From: Neltuma alba
Taxonomy: Eukaryota; Streptophyta; Magnoliopsida; Fabales; Fabaceae
NCBI RefSeq assembly: GCF_004799145.2
Contig: NW_021634835.1
Span: 1 to 64,000 of the forward strand
Direction: 5' to 3'
Length of the DNA: 64,000 bases
Shown here: positions 61,972 to 64,000 of the stretch, in pieces
How the letters are laid out: every line of letters begins with the position of its first letter
How positions within the stretch are numbered: the first letter of the stretch is position 1
Position numbers and translations under genes: made by a program
The notes under the pieces: generated by a model
Databases searched by the model: none
Told to the model about the DNA's origin: nothing
Seen by the model: only the letters and a program-made list of their open reading frames with translations

Positions 61972-62836
61972 GTCTGAACGGCCGCAGTATTTAGCAGCAC
62001 CGTCGTATCATTTGTTTACGGCAAGATAAGATAGCCGTTAACCCCTGCGTTGTGGACAATTTTAACCACCTGACATCCATAAATTAATCAGAGATTTTTT
62101 ATTTTTGTTTTTGGGGTGGGGGTTTTGATGTTCTGTAATTAATCGGAAATCTGAAATCCGAACTTATGCCACATGCTGTAGTATTGGTCTCTTGGTCAAG
62201 ATACTTCAAGATGATTTGGGCCTGACATACTTCGGTGTTTCTGTTGTGTTTTGGGCCGAAAGGGTTTCTGTTGTTTTTCAGGCTGCATATACCCTGTTAA
62301 CCTCTTGACGTTTCCGAGTCCAAAAGAAGAAGTAGTTTGTTTCTTTAAATTTTCTACAAAAAGTTGAAAAAACCGCCAATAACAACTGGATAAATTTAAT
62401 AACTGCCTTTTTTCCCCCAACGTACATGTTCGGTCTTTTGGGGGGGGGGGGGGGAAGCAGCGCGCAAGTGACTCTTTTCATACTTTTCTTATTTCTGATG
62501 GAGGGACATTTACGGTTTTGGGGGGAAAAAAATCCACAATCAGGTGTTATTTTTTGTTTTGGTAAAAAAAAAATTGCACAATCACCACCACAAATGGACA
62601 ATGCTAGTTTGCAGAAACTAGCGAGCGGAGTAAATTTGTCACCAGATGGATAACAAAAAATGTAGGGGAAAAAAGTAAAGCAAAATGAAAATACAAAGAT
62701 ATCGAATCCATAGACGAGTAGCCTGTTAGAATCAATGCAAGCCTACTTGAGCTTGTAATGACCAAAAAAACAGACTAAACGCTAAAGCTGAATAGACAGG
62801 AAAGGAAGGAAATGAACAAATTAAAACAGAGGAAGC
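61972..62836. other. Intergenic region upstream of the PPR gene
   Basis: It contains the PPR promoter (minus strand) and the 3' side of the small gene at 62837-63205. A run of 15 G lies at 62440-62454. Other open frames here are low-complexity and not supported. Confidence 0.6.
62440..62454. repeat. G15 homopolymer
   Basis: Fifteen G in a row, about 470 bp upstream of the PPR start codon. It may form a quadruplex-like structure and its length is likely to be unreliable in an assembly. Confidence 0.9.
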
Positions 62837-63205
62837 TCAAAGCTCTTCGGGGATGCTTTGAAGAGCCGGAGTCCAGCACTTATTATGCTTGGCCTTCATC
62901 GCATTGGTTCTTGATATATGCCTTCTCCTCAACACGTTCAATCGTTGCTCCGCCGTCAAGGACGCCACAGATGACGGGCGATTGCCGGCGCCGCCCATGG
63001 CTTGTATCAAATGCTTCAGATCGCTCTTCTTCACCACAATCTTCATCCTCACCACACCGTCTTCCTCACTGCATGTAACTACTCCCCCGCTCGCCTTTGC
63101 CACGCCTTCCAACGCCCTGTTGCTTCTGTTCCTTTGATTCCCGCCGCCTCTCAACAACCCAAACCCTCTCTTCAACGATGCTTTTCCTGTAACCTTCAGT
63201 TCCAT
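62837..63205 (-). CDS. Small conserved plant protein of unknown function (122 aa)
   Basis: A single-exon frame of 122 aa. Its layout is familiar from small plant proteins of unknown function: a basic N-terminus (MELKVTGKASLKRGFG), a central beta-like motif VVRMKIVVKKSDLKHLI (about 51-67), a basic stretch LTAEQRLNVLRRRH (about 83-96) and the C-terminal signature CWTPALQSIPEEL. I recall related plant sequences with the same central and terminal motifs but cannot name the family with confidence. A TATA box lies about 105 bp upstream on the same strand. GC content is much higher than in the flanking DNA. Confidence 0.75.
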   Translation of the reverse strand: MELKVTGKASLKRGFGLLRGGGNQRNRSNRALEGVAKASGGVVTCSEEDGVVRMKIVVKKSDLKHLIQAMGGAGNRPSSVASLTAEQRLNVLRRRHISRTNAMKAKHNKCWTPALQSIPEEL

Positions 63206-64000
63206 CCCTCACCTCCTGTCTCCACTGTTGAGCTTCTCTTTGTGTCTGATTGTAGTGGCTGTGTGCGCTACGTATGTCTGTTCATGAAACTTCAAGTTGG
63301 CATGACCTCTATATATATAGACTGGTTCATGAATGCCTATTTATGAATTGATAATAAAATAATGGTAAGAATAACAGGGCCCTCGACTTAATGCGTGCGT
63401 ACGTAGCTCCTCACTTGATTATTAAGATCGGAGTCAATGGCGACGTAAATGTGAACCGAAGCAATCATACATTTCATACATACATGCATATATTATAGAA
63501 ACTGATGAAGTTTATGAGTAGCTTTTTAATTAGTTTGTTGGGGAGAAACACACGCCAACAACTCAGCCTGCACATGATGAAGAGGAAATTGAGGGTTGGA
63601 GGAATTTTTGTGAGAAGGACGCGTTTGCATGAAGGGGGCCTGCCAGAGGTTTAGGTTCATTTTGTTTATTTATTTGGGAATCTGCATAACAAGTTGAGTT
63701 CTCAGGTAGACAGAGAAAATTCTTCAAACCTTATCAGCTTCGTATACTAGTATAGCGAATTACAGTTGGCACTTCAAGGGAATATAGTGGTTACCACCTA
63801 ACACTTCTATACCCATCTTTCATTAGTTAGAATCTCACAAATTTGGTCAAATGATTGAGCTGTATTGGGAATGTACGCCTCCGCTTTCTTAATGAACTCT
63901 CTCTGGAAATTCTTTTTCGAGTGCTCCTAGCCCGTTAACTGCCCAAGTCTTTAAATATTGTAGAGGAAATTAGTTATTTCTACTGATTTAGGTATCAGTA
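63206..64000. other. Upstream region of the 122-aa gene
   Basis: This holds its leader and promoter. Beyond the TATA box there is AT-rich sequence with no gene or repeat that I can recognise up to the window end. Confidence 0.55.
63310..63320 (-). promoter_or_regulatory. TATA box of the 122-aa gene
   Basis: CTATATATATA on the minus strand lies about 105 bp before the ATG at 63205, which would place transcription start about 70-75 bp upstream of the ATG. It is the clearest TATA box next to any gene in the window. Confidence 0.65.

Noticed and set aside
1..64000. CRISPR array or tRNA/rRNA genes
   Set aside because: No regularly spaced identical repeats were seen. The only pol III B-box-like sequences that I noticed lie in SINE-like insertions, and no complete tRNA fold was recognised.

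Overview
The window is nuclear DNA of a flowering plant. Every multi-exon gene has short exons joined by AT-rich GT-AG introns, and the protein set is plant-specific: a clade D PP2C, a DUF630/DUF632 protein, a plastid J-like DUF3353 protein and a DYW-type PPR protein. The intergenic DNA is AT-rich and full of miniature transposons. Codon use is not GC-rich, so a grass is unlikely, but the species cannot be named from the sequence alone.

Genes in order: PP2C clade D phosphatase (+, 7641-10954, 4 exons); DUF630/DUF632 protein (+, 15747-19688, 4 exons); CPP1-like J-like membrane protein (-, 25713-23214, 3 exons); V-type H+-ATPase subunit B (+, 31566-35706, 14 exons); transportin-1 (+, 36747-49760, 29 exons); PP2A B56-type regulatory subunit (-, 53447-51844, 2 exons); an unrecognised 125-aa protein (+, 55423-55800); an intronless PPR-DYW protein resembling Arabidopsis At4g35130 (-, 61971-59560); and a small 122-aa plant protein (-, 63205-62837). 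I checked each splice model for GT-AG boundaries and for an unbroken reading frame. Predicted lengths are 397, 729, 289, 488, 891, 498, 125, 803 and 122 aa. The neighbours belong to unrelated pathways and do not form a cluster.

The gaps hold a dense, readable record of small transposons. There are four copies of one 271-bp Stowaway family, one split by a 261-bp element with a 9-bp target duplication. Further Stowaway-like copies are present. At least four Mutator-like inverted-repeat elements have 9- or 10-bp duplications or a similar structure, and there is a hAT-like element with an 8-bp duplication. Three SINE-like insertions lie on the minus strand. A 5'-truncated LINE still carries an open RNase H frame and has a perfect 15-bp duplication; it lies between the converging transportin and B56 genes.

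I found no gene cluster, CRISPR array or clearly new system. The observations most worth checking are the nested transposon with its empty sites, the DYW domain lacking the catalytic glutamate, a possible in-frame 48-nt cassette exon in transportin, and an upstream ORF overlapping the PP2C start codon.
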